In this document: piece after piece, positions 12,773 to 23,199 of the stretch
How positions within the stretch are numbered: position 1 is the first letter of the stretch
How the letters are laid out: the number at the start of each line of letters is the position of its first letter
NCBI GenBank assembly: GCA_944474755.1
Contig: OX104112.1
Location: 82,411,756 to 82,475,755 of the forward strand
Reading direction: 5' to 3'
From: Limnoperna fortunei
Lineage: Eukaryota > Mollusca > Bivalvia > Mytilida > Modiolidae
Length of the DNA stretch: 64,000 nucleotides
Notes under the pieces: generated by a model
Told to the model about the DNA's origin: nothing
Seen by the model: the letters and a program-made list of their open reading frames with translations, nothing else
The model's database searches: none
Translations under genes and position numbers: made by a program

Positions 12773-12852
12773 CAGTAACAGCAGATTTTCAGTCTTCTTG
12801 TTCTTTATTTCTTTCTTTTTGATTTATTGTGGGTTTTTCACCATTAGAAAAG
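12773..12852 (-). pseudogene. Decayed duplicate of the 12226-12281 exon
   Basis: It is flanked by a TTTTTTCTAACAG acceptor and a TACTG|GTAAGTTAC donor, and aligns with the 12.2 kb exon at both ends. All three frames contain stop codons. The pair looks like a tandem exon duplication in which this copy lost coding capacity, unless both are non-coding exons. Confidence 0.35.
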
Positions 12853-13069
12853 CTGTTAGAAAAAATTTAAGTACAGCAAATAAAAATATTGTAAAATTTG
12901 CACATGCATTTTCCTGTAATTTTTTAGTCAATGTTAGGTTGTATGAAGGGCATTAAATAAGTTATGTTTCTGCAAAGATTTGGTTTTTGGTACTGTGTGA
13001 AATTGGATATTTCTGATAATTTAACAGGGAACAATAAAAGAAATATAGGATCTTACATTGGTACGAGTG

Positions 13070-13176
13070 GATTATCGGATTTCTCCAATCGAGATAGTTT
13101 AAGTCTGAGCCTTGGCGAAGACTTACATTTCCATAATTTAACTACATGTATCGAGATTGGAGAAATCTAAATAATC
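13070..13176. repeat. Foldback / palindromic repeat, ~27 bp arms
   Basis: GATTTCTCCAATC near 13079-13090 is answered by GATTGGAGAAATC near 13155-13167. The arms extend to ~27 bp with few mismatches, and there is a nested AAGTCT/AGACTT hairpin in the loop. No target duplication was recognised. The 68-codon ORF 12964-13170 runs through it and is not considered a gene. Confidence 0.7.
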
Positions 13177-14600
13177 TAAGAGTACTAATATAAGATTCTC
13201 TTTTTCTAATTTTAAAAAGTAGTAAATTTGTGGAACAAAGTACAAATTCTCCCAACTTCAATTTTACGTTCATGACTTGAATACGCGGTAAATGGCAGGT
13301 GTTTTGTTTATGACGTCATGAGTTCTTATTGTGACATTATTATTTTTAACCAATCAACTGCTAAGAACAACAAATTCACTAGTGACAAGAACTATATTTC
13401 CACACCGGTCAAGCGTTGAAATATTACGTCAAAATTAAGAGAATATAATAATAAATATCCCCCTATGTCACAATGTGTTCATAATATAAGTAAAAGTGTA
13501 TCAATTAACATTATAAAAATAGATAAAAGAATGCTTAAGTGGTCATGAGAAACACTCCAGTAAATGCCAGTGGGTTGAGAGGAGTAACATCCCTTATAAT
13601 ATTGGTTTAATAAAATAAAAAACAACCTAATTTTGATCAAGTTACCCAGTACCTCTCATAAGAATCATGTAAGCCCTTTATTTATCATTTATTGTCATTG
13701 TTGACTAATCAACTGTTGCTTCAAAACTTGTCTTTCACAAAAAAAAAAAAAGAATCTAAGGAGGTTTAGTGGTACATACCTTCAGTGTGTTGTTCAATAT
13801 CCTGATCAGAAATTGTATAAATTGTGCAAAATGTTCTTTAAGTCATCAATAATACTGAAAATATATATGTATATATTTACTTCATAACGCATCTAAATCG
13901 CACAAATAACATGAAGTATTGTTTGATAAATGAGGTATAAGAGCTGGAAAAATAAGTTTGGGTTAGGCTATAATAAAAAAATCCATGATTCTCTTATCAA
14001 AATTTCTAAAAAAAATGTGTTGGGGGGAGCACATTTTCTGTTTTACCATGTAATTTTGGAGGTTTAAGGAAATCATGGCAAAAACCATGTTTTCTTTTCA
14101 ATATAAAAATCAGAAAACCTTTAGTTACCTTAAAATTGAATATCACGGAACTGAAAGTGGACACGATACTGAATTTTTACCCGAAATTAAATTGGCACTA
14201 TTTGATTAAAATCCTAATTTTAGACATAAAACAATATGGTGGGCGTGAAAGTAAGGGCAGTTTGGGATAAGAATCAAAGGTCTTTTTTTTATTATGTCCT
14301 TAATGCAAACTTAAAAATATCAATTAGTTTTGGAGAAATGCAGAAAATGTTATCTCCATTTATAATAACATGAAAGGTTAGGTTTAAACAAATGATGCTC
14401 TAATTTGAGTTGCTTTATACAATAACCCAACTTTCAATAGTAGAATGATACTGTTCCATATATACAAGTCACTCAAGTAACTAGAAGTAAAGATTGTCCT
14501 TAGCAGCCATGTTTTTTGCTCATCATGAAAAATGAAGCATCTTGTCACCTATTAATGTTGACACAAATTTTAGAACTGAACCAAAAAATAAATGTCTATT
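13177..14600. other. AT-rich DNA with CRE-like and CCAAT motifs
   Basis: A perfect ATGACGTCAT palindrome near 13310 and an AACCAATCAA motif about 40 bp further on resemble promoter elements, but no transcription start or first exon could be tied to them. A 75-nt - strand segment at 13780-13854 has good splice signals but stops in all frames. Confidence 0.35.
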
Positions 14601-14603
14601 TAC

Positions 14604-14671
14604 CTGACTGGAGGATACTAGTATCAAAACTTCTTTATCAGAAGATCTTGGAATAACTAACATAAATGTAC
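14604..14671 (-). CDS. Candidate internal exon, unassigned
   Basis: The - strand acceptor (CACTTTGCAG) and donor (CAG|GTAAAT) bracket 68 nt with a single open frame of 22 codons reading TFMLVIPRSSDKEVLILVSS, ending in phase 0. Phase is compatible with direct splicing to the exon at 12281-12226. The peptide resembles a pair of beta-strands, but I could not assign a domain. Confidence 0.4.
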
Positions 14672-15700
14672 CTGCAAAGTGAATAAAGTCACATGAAATA
14701 CTATTTATGAAATTTAATATCCAGAAACCAGGTAGGCTTAACAATATACAGATTAAAAATATATAAGTAAAATTCTACATAATATTTTTCTTTACCTAGC
14801 ATTCCTTCTAAACGTAAAAACTTATCCTTACCCAAAAGATTTTATTGTTCATCTACATGTAGCATTATAGAGTACAAGGTATGTTCTTGATTTAATGCCA
14901 TTGTGGCCAATTTATAACTTCAGTCATATCAATCATAAACTAATAATAGTTAATAATAATTAACACCCCCTTTGACACATTACTACTCTACCTTAGTATA
15001 AGTTTTGTTCATGAACTGCTTTGGAACATTTTGCTTGTTTTTGTTCAGATTTAATTAGTGTTTATTTCATGCTATGAAATCTAACCAATTACATTTATTG
15101 AAATTGTATGTAGTTATGTACATTTATGTCCTGGCCAGCCACTATAATAAACAATTGCTGAAAATGACATACAATGTTAAGCAAACAAACATATTTATAA
15201 CATAGCTCCATTTTTATTACCTATTCCAATTCAAAGTCTATTTACCTTAAATTTATATCTGAATCATCACAGCTGTCTTATAAACCACTCAAAACAGCTA
15301 CCATCACAATTTTCTTGTCCATGTTTGGCTCATGTTAATGATAAGTATCTGCTTTTCTCTATATCATCTTTTTTTGCTGCTTTGAGATGAAATACTTAGT
15401 CTTGCTTTTCTTCAAATGGAACAATATCGAGTTTTTCTCCTTAAGTCTCAGAAAATATATACATCTGCCATTCTACTATTGTTAACACAGTGTTGTTTCT
15501 GGTTGTGTGCAGAGTTATGCTGCTGGTTATCTTCCCTGTGAAATGTCTCTAGTTGTTTGCCCTGAATACGCCTCAAGATATGCCTTAGTCGTCTGCCCCC
15601 ATATATATCGCTTAGTCGTCTGCCCTGAGATATGCCTTGATTATTTATTCTGAGAAATGCCTTTATACAATAAATAAAACGATAAAAATATAATTTTAAA
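14672..15700. other. AT-rich DNA with a short degenerate repeat at 15540-15660
   Basis: Between about 15540 and 15660 a GTCGTCTGCCCTGA...ATATGCCTTA motif recurs about three times at ~35-45 bp spacing. Nothing else was recognised. Confidence 0.4.
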
Positions 15701-15729
15701 ACTTCCTTTCAAAAAATCTACATGAAAAG

Positions 15730-16460
15730 GAAATTTCTCTGTATAATGAGTTTTTTTTTTTTGTACAATTTTTTTTTTTAATTTTGTACAGAGCTTAAAG
15801 TAAGTAGCAGGTTAACAAATGAGTCCTACGTAAATTTCTGTAAATGAAAAACATATAAATAATCAATAAATAAATTCATTAATACCAACCCTTAAAAAAC
15901 AAGTTACTTTAAACTCTGTATTGCAAGTTTTTTTGGTACAGAGATTAAAATATCTAGGTGTATAAGAAACATTTTTTATTAACTTTAAACTCTGTATTAC
16001 AATTTGTGGGGGGGGGGGGGGTTTGGTACAGAGCTTAAAAAAAGAAAAGAAATCTGTAAATGTATACCTTAAAACCCACCCATGCAAACATGTTACTTTA
16101 AACTCTGTATTCCAAGTTTTTTTTTGGTACAGAGCTTAAAATATCTAGGGATAAAAACTACTTTAAACCCTGTATTACAATTATTTTTACTTTTTTTTCT
16201 ACAGAACTTAAAAGTAATAAGCAGGTAAAAACTAGTAAATTGCTTTAAAGACATACACAACACAAACAAAAATATGTTAATAGAATATTTCACTTCACAA
16301 ATAACTTGTATACAAAGGGAAACAACTCAAACATCAGTTGCACTTGATTTAAAAAAAATTGTATTCCAAGTGTATTCCTTAAAACCCACAATCACTCAAA
16401 CATGTTACTTTAAACTCTGTATTCCAAGTTTTTTTTTGGTACAGAGCATAAAATAACTAG
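15730..16460. repeat. Interspersed tandem repeat of hairpin-forming unit
   Basis: The pair TTACTTTAAACTCTGTATT ... TGGTACAGAGCTTAAAATA recurs near 15895, 15980, 16090, 16160 and 16405, with a partial copy at 15785. In each unit TTTAAACTCTGTA is nearly complementary to the following TACAGAGCTTAAA, separated by a homopolymer T (or G, 16007-16020) run. A further half-unit lies at 17018-17035. The three short ORFs here are repeat artefacts. Confidence 0.8.
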
Positions 16461-16631
16461 CAGATGATGTCATGTACAAATTACAGTAAAACATATATCA
16501 GATAACACAAAAAATGAAGAAAATATTTGTTACATCATAAGTTATAGGCATCAGAGTTTACCTATTTAATGATGAATTTTTTACTTACATAATCTTCATT
16601 TTTTATTCAAAAAATGTGTTGTAAGCATGTT

Positions 16632-16952
16632 TTACTGTAATTTCTTTGTGCTTTGCACCACAGAAAACTTCATACCAAGGTAGAGACATTGACTGCTTCT
16701 CCCAATATCAGCCCAATGCAGTCTATGAGTCCCAACTTGATATAACACATGGAAGTTTCCTGCGACAGAAAGCCATTTACTATACTTTAAGAACTTGTCA
16801 TGCCTAATAGACTTGTAAACGTCAGTTTCAAAATTACCAGATAACAGAGATGTCAAGTTCTCAATGTATGCAAGTTCAGTTTTCACCAACTGAACTGGTA
16901 CAGAATACTTCATTGTTATACAAATATAAATGGAAGATAACTCCAATATCAA
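16632..16952 (-). CDS. Unassigned ORF of 106 codons, possible exon
   Basis: This is the longest frame in the first 50 kb that is not obviously periodic, with mixed amino-acid composition (for example TSLLSGNFETDVYKSIRHDK and VAGNFHVLYQVGTHRL). It lies between two units of the 15.7-17.0 kb hairpin repeat. No domain was recognised and the start Met has no promoter context. It may be an internal exon or a relic of a mobile element. Confidence 0.3.
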   Translation of the reverse strand: MILELSSIYICITMKYSVPVQLVKTELAYIENLTSLLSGNFETDVYKSIRHDKFLKYSKWLSVAGNFHVLYQVGTHRLHWADIGRSSQCLYLGMKFSVVQSTKKLQ

Positions 16953-17471
16953 AGAACAAGGAACATCAGATGTGCATATAGCTTTATATAATAATCTCTA
17001 TCCCAACCCTTCAAAATTGTTACTTTAAACTCTGTTTGTTTATACATTTCTTTTTTTTCTTTTTTCTGATCTTTTTTCTTGTTTCTTTTTTTCTGTCATT
17101 TTCTTTATTCTTTTTCTTACATTTTTTCTTACTTTAATTTTTTTTTTGCTATCATTACAAAGTCTAAAGTAACTATCATGCAACCATCTGATGTCAAACA
17201 AATTACCAAAAGGAAACTACATGAAGACAGATTTCCATTCCCAATCACCCTTTTCCCATTCTGTCTGTTTCCTGGTGTATCATACAATATTCATACAATA
17301 TTCATACAATGTCAAAAATTTGAATGATGTACAGAAACAGTAAACATACAAGGTTTACAAAGCATTTTATAGTAAATGCAATTTCTAATTTTCCACACTG
17401 CATATGGAACAAAAAACGCCCATTGAGCCTTAATAATAGAATAAAAAACTGAATACTTACCGCATACTTAC

Positions 17472-17512
17472 CATCGGTCAAAAATGTGTAGGGACCTCAA
17501 AAAGTTAGTAGT
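17472..17512 (-). CDS. Candidate small exon, unassigned
   Basis: A CACCTGATCAG acceptor and a GATG|GTAAGTATG donor on the - strand enclose 41 nt with one open frame (TTNFLRSLHIFDR, two bases left over). A second GTAAGT follows 11 bp further on. It is short enough to be chance. Confidence 0.25.
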
Positions 17513-18040
17513 CTGATCAGGTGACAAGGTAAAGTTTCTCATAGACTTGAATATTTAGGAAAAAATTGTAAATAATCTGTCAAATTATATATTTTTTTTA
17601 ATAATAGAACTACATTCAAGGTATAAACAAAATGGTTGGCATTCAGTCTAAACTGTGGGAGATAAACCTTCTTTAAATAACAGCCGACACATACATTGCT
17701 CCACAACCCCATTCCCCCATCCTTTATCCCACCACGCCACCCACACACACATATAAAAGTAAAAAAAAATATTCAAAAGTTTTAAAATAATAGATTTTTA
17801 TGACGGAATGAAACTGAAAAAAAAATGTTTAACCATATGGCTAACTGAAACAATAAGAGATAGATTGTGCCGCAGGCAGTATTTTGGCTCTATTCAGGAT
17901 AAAATAAAGTTAACTAACAATAAACCAACTGTTCCAATCCCCAGGAGTAAGGTATGAACAGCCAAATAGGAAAAAATAATCTTCCCTTTTAAAGTGGCAA
18001 GGTGTGTGGCACCCTCCCAGGATTCCCCTGTTTCAAAAAG
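17513..18040. other. AT-rich DNA, nothing recognised
   Basis: No repeat end, exon or RNA gene was identified. The 69-codon - strand ORF at 17539-17748 has no supporting context. Confidence 0.4.
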
Positions 18041-19625
18041 TTCATTTCTGTTATTTGTTTTTATGACTTTGTGATCTGCAATTCACATATTTAACATTTT
18101 ATTTATTTATTTGTTGTCAACCTACAATTGACACTCATTTCTTTAAAAAACTCCTAAGCTTTACGTTCGATTTTTTAATATTTTTATTATTTTTTCATGT
18201 TTTCTTTGATCAATAATTTACATTTTTTGTGCATTTTTTTTTAGTTTTATAATTTTGTGATCAATTATTATTCACAATTTCCTTCCATAAATTGTGTTTT
18301 TTATACCCCCGCTCGACAGAGTCGGGGGTATATAGTGGTCCTCATGTCCGTCCGTCCGTCTGTCCGTCAGTCCACATTTGGTTTCCGGATGATAATTCAA
18401 AAAGTTTACATCCGATTTGAATGAAACTTTGGGATATTGTTATATATCAGGTTGGTAAGTAGCCTATCGATTTTGGGGGAAATCTGTCAAATTTCAAGGT
18501 CACAGTCCACGAAAAACGTTCGAAATTGTAACAAAAAAGTTGTTTCCGGACAATAACTCAAAAAGTTTACATCCGATTTGAATGAAACATTGGGATATTG
18601 TCATATATCAGGTTGGTAAGAAGCCTATCGATTTTGGGGGAAATCCGTCAAATTTCAAGGTCACAGTCCACGAAAAACGTTCGAAATTGTAACAAAAAAG
18701 TTGTTTCCGGACAATAACTCAAAAAGTTTACATCAGATTTGAATGAAACTTTGGGATATTGTCATATATCAGGTTGGTAAGAAGCCTATCAATTTTGGGG
18801 GAAATCCGTCAAATTTCAAGGTCACAGTCCACGAAAAACGTGAGAAATTTTAACATAAAAGTTGTTTCCGGACAATAACTCAAAAAGTTTGCATCCGATT
18901 TGAATGAAACTTTGGGATATTGTTATATATCAGGTTGGTAAAAAGCCTTTTGATTTTGGGGAAAATCCATCAAATTTCAAGGTCGCAGTCCACGAAAAAC
19001 GTTAGAAATTTTCACAAAAGCAGGGGTATCAGCGATCGCTAGATCGACTTTGTCTATTTTTATTTTGTGATCAATAATTTACAAATTCCATTTTGTATGC
19101 TTTATACTTTTATGATCAATACTGATATATTTAAAATTATTTTCATTTTATTGATTTTTTTTGTGTTTTATTATTTTGTGATCAATAATTTACATATTTA
19201 CAACATTTTATTTATTTGTTTTGTGTTTTATTATTTTGTGATCAATAATTTACATATTTACAACATTTTATTTATTTTTTTTTTGGTGTTTTATTATTTT
19301 GTGATCAATAATTTACATATTTACAACATTTTATTTATTTTATTTTTTTGTGTTTTATTATTTTGTGATCAATAATTTACATATTTACAACATTTTATTT
19401 ATTTTATTTTTTTGTGTGCTTTATTATTTTGTGATCAATAATTAACATATTTACATTTTATTTTTTTTGTGTGTTTTAATATTTTGTGATCAATAATTTA
19501 CATATTTAGAATCAATTTTCTTTTATTAATTTTTTGTGTTTTTATAATTTTGTTCTCAATAATTTACATATTTAAATTTTTTTTCTTCTTTTTTAAAATT
19601 TTGTTTTCAATAATTTACATATTTA
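18041..19625. repeat. AT-rich ~60 bp tandem array, split by family A
   Basis: Units contain GTGATCAATAATTTACATAT followed by ACAACATTTTATTTATTTT and a T run. The best copies are at 19060-19450, more diverged ones at 18060-18290 and 19450-19625. The family A copy at 18300-19055 lies inside, so the array predates that insertion or was split by it. The 102-codon ORF 19067-19375 simply reads three repeat units. Confidence 0.85.
18300..19055 (-). mobile_element. Family A element, copy 2 (inverted relative to copy 1)
   Basis: It has the same order as 3361-4122 but reversed: hairpin arms TATACCCCCG/CGGGGGTATA at 18303-18335, a (GTCC)n tract at 18345-18370, four ~160 bp core units with CAAGGTCACAGTCCACGAAA, then the GATCTAGC end at 19040-19050. 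Both ends match copy 1, which fixes the element boundaries. Confidence 0.85.
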
Positions 19626-20645
19626 TAGTAAAATTCAGTTCCTAAAACTAAAGCAGACCTTCTTACTTTTTTGATGGACGAAATTTGTTTTTCTTAGATG
19701 AAAATACCTTTTATTTTTGCTGTGCTGCACAATTTTAACACATTGACTTCACAACAGATCTTTATATCTTATGTATTATTATGTTTAAGTAATTTTGTCA
19801 AGATGATATGCATAAAGTGTTGCAAACTGTCATATTCTTATATATTCCAGAGAATGGGATATTTTTCTTGTTAAAAGAGGATTTCTTGGATTAGTGCACT
19901 TAACAAAACCAATGAGCATTTTTCAAACTCAATGAGCAATTTGAATCGATTGGTAGTAAATATAGTAATTTATAAAACCTTAACGAGTCCGGTAACATAT
20001 CCTGCATGCCCACATATTGGACACTTAAAATAAAGGAACAGTACCAAATTTACTGGTAATATATATAAACAAAGTTCTGTAGAGAATTTACATGAAAGTT
20101 AGTTAAAGATTTAAATTAGCAAACCCCCATGCCCCAACCACAAGAAAAATTAAAATAAAAAGTACAAAACAAGTTTCACTTAATTATGCATTGTTGTGAA
20201 CTAGTGGTGGTTTACAGCAATACGAAATTTAATTTGTGTACAATTCACTTTAAAAGTTTTACAAACTATTTTAGTAAAATATGTTTCCATCCAATTTCAA
20301 ACAGGACCCTCTTACAGAAAATATCCCTCCAGATTGCTGATATGCACACTATGTTTAAAAAACAAATTATACCCATTTCAACTTTGCTGCATGGAGTATA
20401 ACAAATAGTTTCAGAGAATGTGCTAAAGAGTCTTGTTCTGTATATATAATTGTAACAGATATGAATAAAATGTGGAGATAAACCAAACACCAGCACCAGA
20501 TCTCATTTAATTTATAAATTTATACATTTTGTTATCATTTATTCAAGCCCAAACATTCAATAAAACAAGGCAAAATAAAAAAATCTTTCTTAGAATCATT
20601 ATGTTAAAATGAACTTTAGCAGAATAAAGCTGTTGTCAGTAATTT
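19626..20645. other. AT-rich DNA, no supported gene
   Basis: Two overlapping ORFs on opposite strands at 20186-20496 have no recognisable domain. No mobile element ends were found. Confidence 0.4.
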
Positions 20646-20649
20646 GTTT

Positions 20650-20810
20650 GTTTTCTGATTGGTCAGTGGTCTAATAATCATACACAGTTTGTTTTCTGAT
20701 TGGTCAGTGGTCTAATAATCATACACAGTTTGTTTTCTGATTGGTCAGTGGTCTAATAATCATACACAGTTTGTTTTCTGATTGGTCAGTGGTCTAATAA
20801 TCATACACAG
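20650..20810. repeat. 4 x 41 bp direct repeat carrying CCAAT boxes
   Basis: Four virtually identical units start at 20650, 20691, 20732 and 20773. Each contains TTTTCTGATTGGTCAGTGG, that is an inverted CCAAT box (CCAATCAG on the - strand). The high identity suggests a recent expansion. No gene start was found nearby, so a regulatory role is only possible. Confidence 0.9.
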
Positions 20811-21005
20811 AACTATTTGTTCGTATGTTAAACAATTTATAGGATGCTAGACTTCACATTAACATTGGTGCAATGTGCATCTCTATGCCGATCTTTGATG
20901 GTCTGTAAACTATTGCAAATTTTCTCACTGTATCTATAATAAAAGTATAGTATCATACAAGCAAAAAACAAAGCCTAAACGTATACAAACAATTGAATTC
21001 ACAAG

Positions 21006-21644
21006 CAGGGGCGTAGCTAGAAAGTATTTGAGGATATGCATGAAGAATTCGATAAGGGGGTTCAGTGGGGAGGAGGGCAAAGCCCAAAGTATCTTGTTTT
21101 TTCATAATGCTATGTACATTGACAGATTTTAACTTTGCAAACATGTGATTTTTAATGCACAAGTTTGAAGAATGCAAATCAAAGCTGTCATTGAATTTTG
21201 TGACTGATCATCGATTATTAGATTATTGCCTAGGTCGAATCTTTAAGGTGCCTATTGAGTAAAAATTTGTAAAGAGAATCAAAATTAAAGTTTGTTTTTG
21301 CAAACATTAGACATAGATTCTCAATGATATGTGGATTTTGTGCAAAAATCCAAGTTCAAAGTTCCCTTTCTCCAAAAAAATTTTGAGGATAAAAATTTCG
21401 TGGCAATATGCACTACTACATATTGTGTACTTGCTATGTTCCAAGTTGTGTACAATTGTGTTCAGAAGTTTAAGGGGAATTGAGTGGAAATAATGATTTA
21501 TGAGAAATGTTTGGAAAATTCCAAGTTCAAAGGGCCGTAACTCTCACAAAATTTTGAGGATCAGAATTTCCAGGTAATATGCATAACAACATATGGTGTA
21601 CTAAATATGAGTGCCAAGTCGGGCCTTACATAGCTACGCCCCTG
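21006..21644. mobile_element. TIR element, 639 bp, CAGGGGCGTAGCTA ends, 5-bp target duplication
   Basis: The 5' end CAGGGGCGTAGCTA and the 3' end TAGCTACGCCCCTG are perfect 14-bp inverted repeats, with ACAAG duplicated at 21001-21005 and 21645-21649. The interior holds two diverged tandem copies of a ~180 bp unit starting CCAAGTTCAAAG. There is no transposase ORF, so it is non-autonomous. A 221 bp relative is at 42357-42577. Confidence 0.92.
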
Positions 21645-21649
21645 ACAAG

Positions 21650-22555
21650 TTTGACATATTGTATTTTTTGGTTTGTTTTACTAATATATAATGCTACATG
21701 CACACCGTACAATCAGGATACAACATGACTTCGATAACCCAAACTTGAAAGGTTCATTAGGTTACCTTTGGGGTAGTGCGAGCAAAGTCAAGAAACTTTA
21801 GTCTTTCTTAACTTCTAAGTATGTTTTGTCTTAATAACACTTTTATTCACTTCATATATTCAATATTTTTAATTAAACTATACATGTACTAGTGTCATAT
21901 GCTGTCTATTTGACTGTAAGCATTTGCCATGACATAATATAAATATAGTCGCAGCCTAAATGCAAGCATCACACATTTTATGGTTCATGATGTTACTTTG
22001 TCCCTCTGCATTCCAGTGATGTCTTTCTTTAATGTGTTGGTAATGTCACCGCTGTCAATTTAAAATGCAACGTTTCAGAGATTTCAGAAATTTTTTCTGA
22101 AATTTGTATTTTTATTTTTAACAAAAAAAAATAATTTTAATCTATGTCAAATTCATTTTTAAGTGTTTTTAAATGAATTTTTGTGTACTTCAATATTTTC
22201 TGCTGATAGCTCAGCTACCATCCCATATGGGTTTGTTAAATGGATCACATGACTTTTAACACACGCATTATGATAAAGCTCACATCTATGATATCTATCT
22301 ACAGTAAGGACAATTATATATAGGTTGAAGTTAATCGAGGAGATTTATATGAGTGCATTACAGGATTCTTAAAACAGTTAAGAGAAATAAAAAAATGCTT
22401 GACCGAATCGAGTTGGAGATACCCAAGTTAGACTGGGTCTGAACTTTATTGAGGGAATTAGATAATAAAATCATCAACAGGTATAAAGTACAATGACATG
22501 ATCAACAGTATCCAACATCCCGATTGTACGGTGTGCAGTATAATTAAACTAAACA
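21650..22555. other. AT-rich DNA, no supported gene
   Basis: Nothing recognised beyond short homopolymers. Confidence 0.4.
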
Positions 22556-22568
22556 ATTAGACAAAATT

Positions 22569-22685
22569 CAATCTAATTAAAATTATATCTTCACTTGGCT
22601 CCCCCCTTTTTGCTATTGTCGCCGTATCACGGTGACAATAGCAAAACGGGGGGAGCAAAGTGAAGATATAATTTTAATTAGATTG
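22569..22685. mobile_element. 117 bp palindromic foldback element with 9-bp target duplication
   Basis: Arms of more than 50 bp beginning CAATCTAATTAAAATTATAT face each other, with the centre near GCCGTATCACGG. GACAAAATT is repeated directly on both sides (22560-22568 and 22686-22694). A 9-bp duplication is typical of Mutator-like (MULE) transposition; assignment is by that length only. Confidence 0.9.
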
Positions 22686-22699
22686 GACAAAATTGTGTT

Positions 22700-23195
22700 A
22701 GCCCATTGAGAAGCCACAATATGGCATTGAATGTGTGTCCAAGGGTTACGGTAAATAGCTACATGTATCTACATGTAAGCAATGGCTGCTACCTTGCCAT
22801 AGTCAGGCTGGCCCTTCCACCTATCACCCGTCCACCAGTAGTCCCGAGAACTTGTTACCCAAGGTGTAACTGTAAGACCCCACCAAGTACATCTGCGGAC
22901 CTTCACCATGCCCATCCTCCACCACCAACCTTTGCGTTTCCAAATTCCCCCTTTTTTGCCCCTTCACTACATGTCACTGTCTCATAGTTCCCACCTGCAC
23001 AGATTGCATTTCAACCCCTTTCACTACTGGATGTCAGAAGTTTCTCTTGCATCATACAACCCTATCAATTTTTCATCAGCTATCTGCTGTTTGAAATAAG
23101 CCTGTACACGCTCACCAGCCCCAACCCCCTCCCCATCAAGCCAACACCCTTACAAAAAGGAAAAGTGCCTGGTTTCAGGGGTACAACGGGCTAAT
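22700..23195. other. C-rich stretch with a 93-codon ORF, no gene called
   Basis: The ORF at 22706-22987 is Pro/His-rich because of C-rich low-complexity sequence, and a second overlapping frame exists. No domain, splice context or start signal was seen. Confidence 0.35.
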
Positions 23196-23199
23196 CTGA

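Noticed and set aside
12964..13170. 68-codon + strand ORF
   Set aside because: Much of it translates a foldback structure; no domain or splice context.
19067..19375. 102-codon hydrophobic ORF resembling a membrane protein
   Set aside because: It is a tandem translation of the AT-rich ~60 bp repeat, with the same block repeated.
22706..22987. 93-codon Pro-rich ORF
   Set aside because: C-rich low-complexity DNA with a second overlapping frame and no start or splice context.
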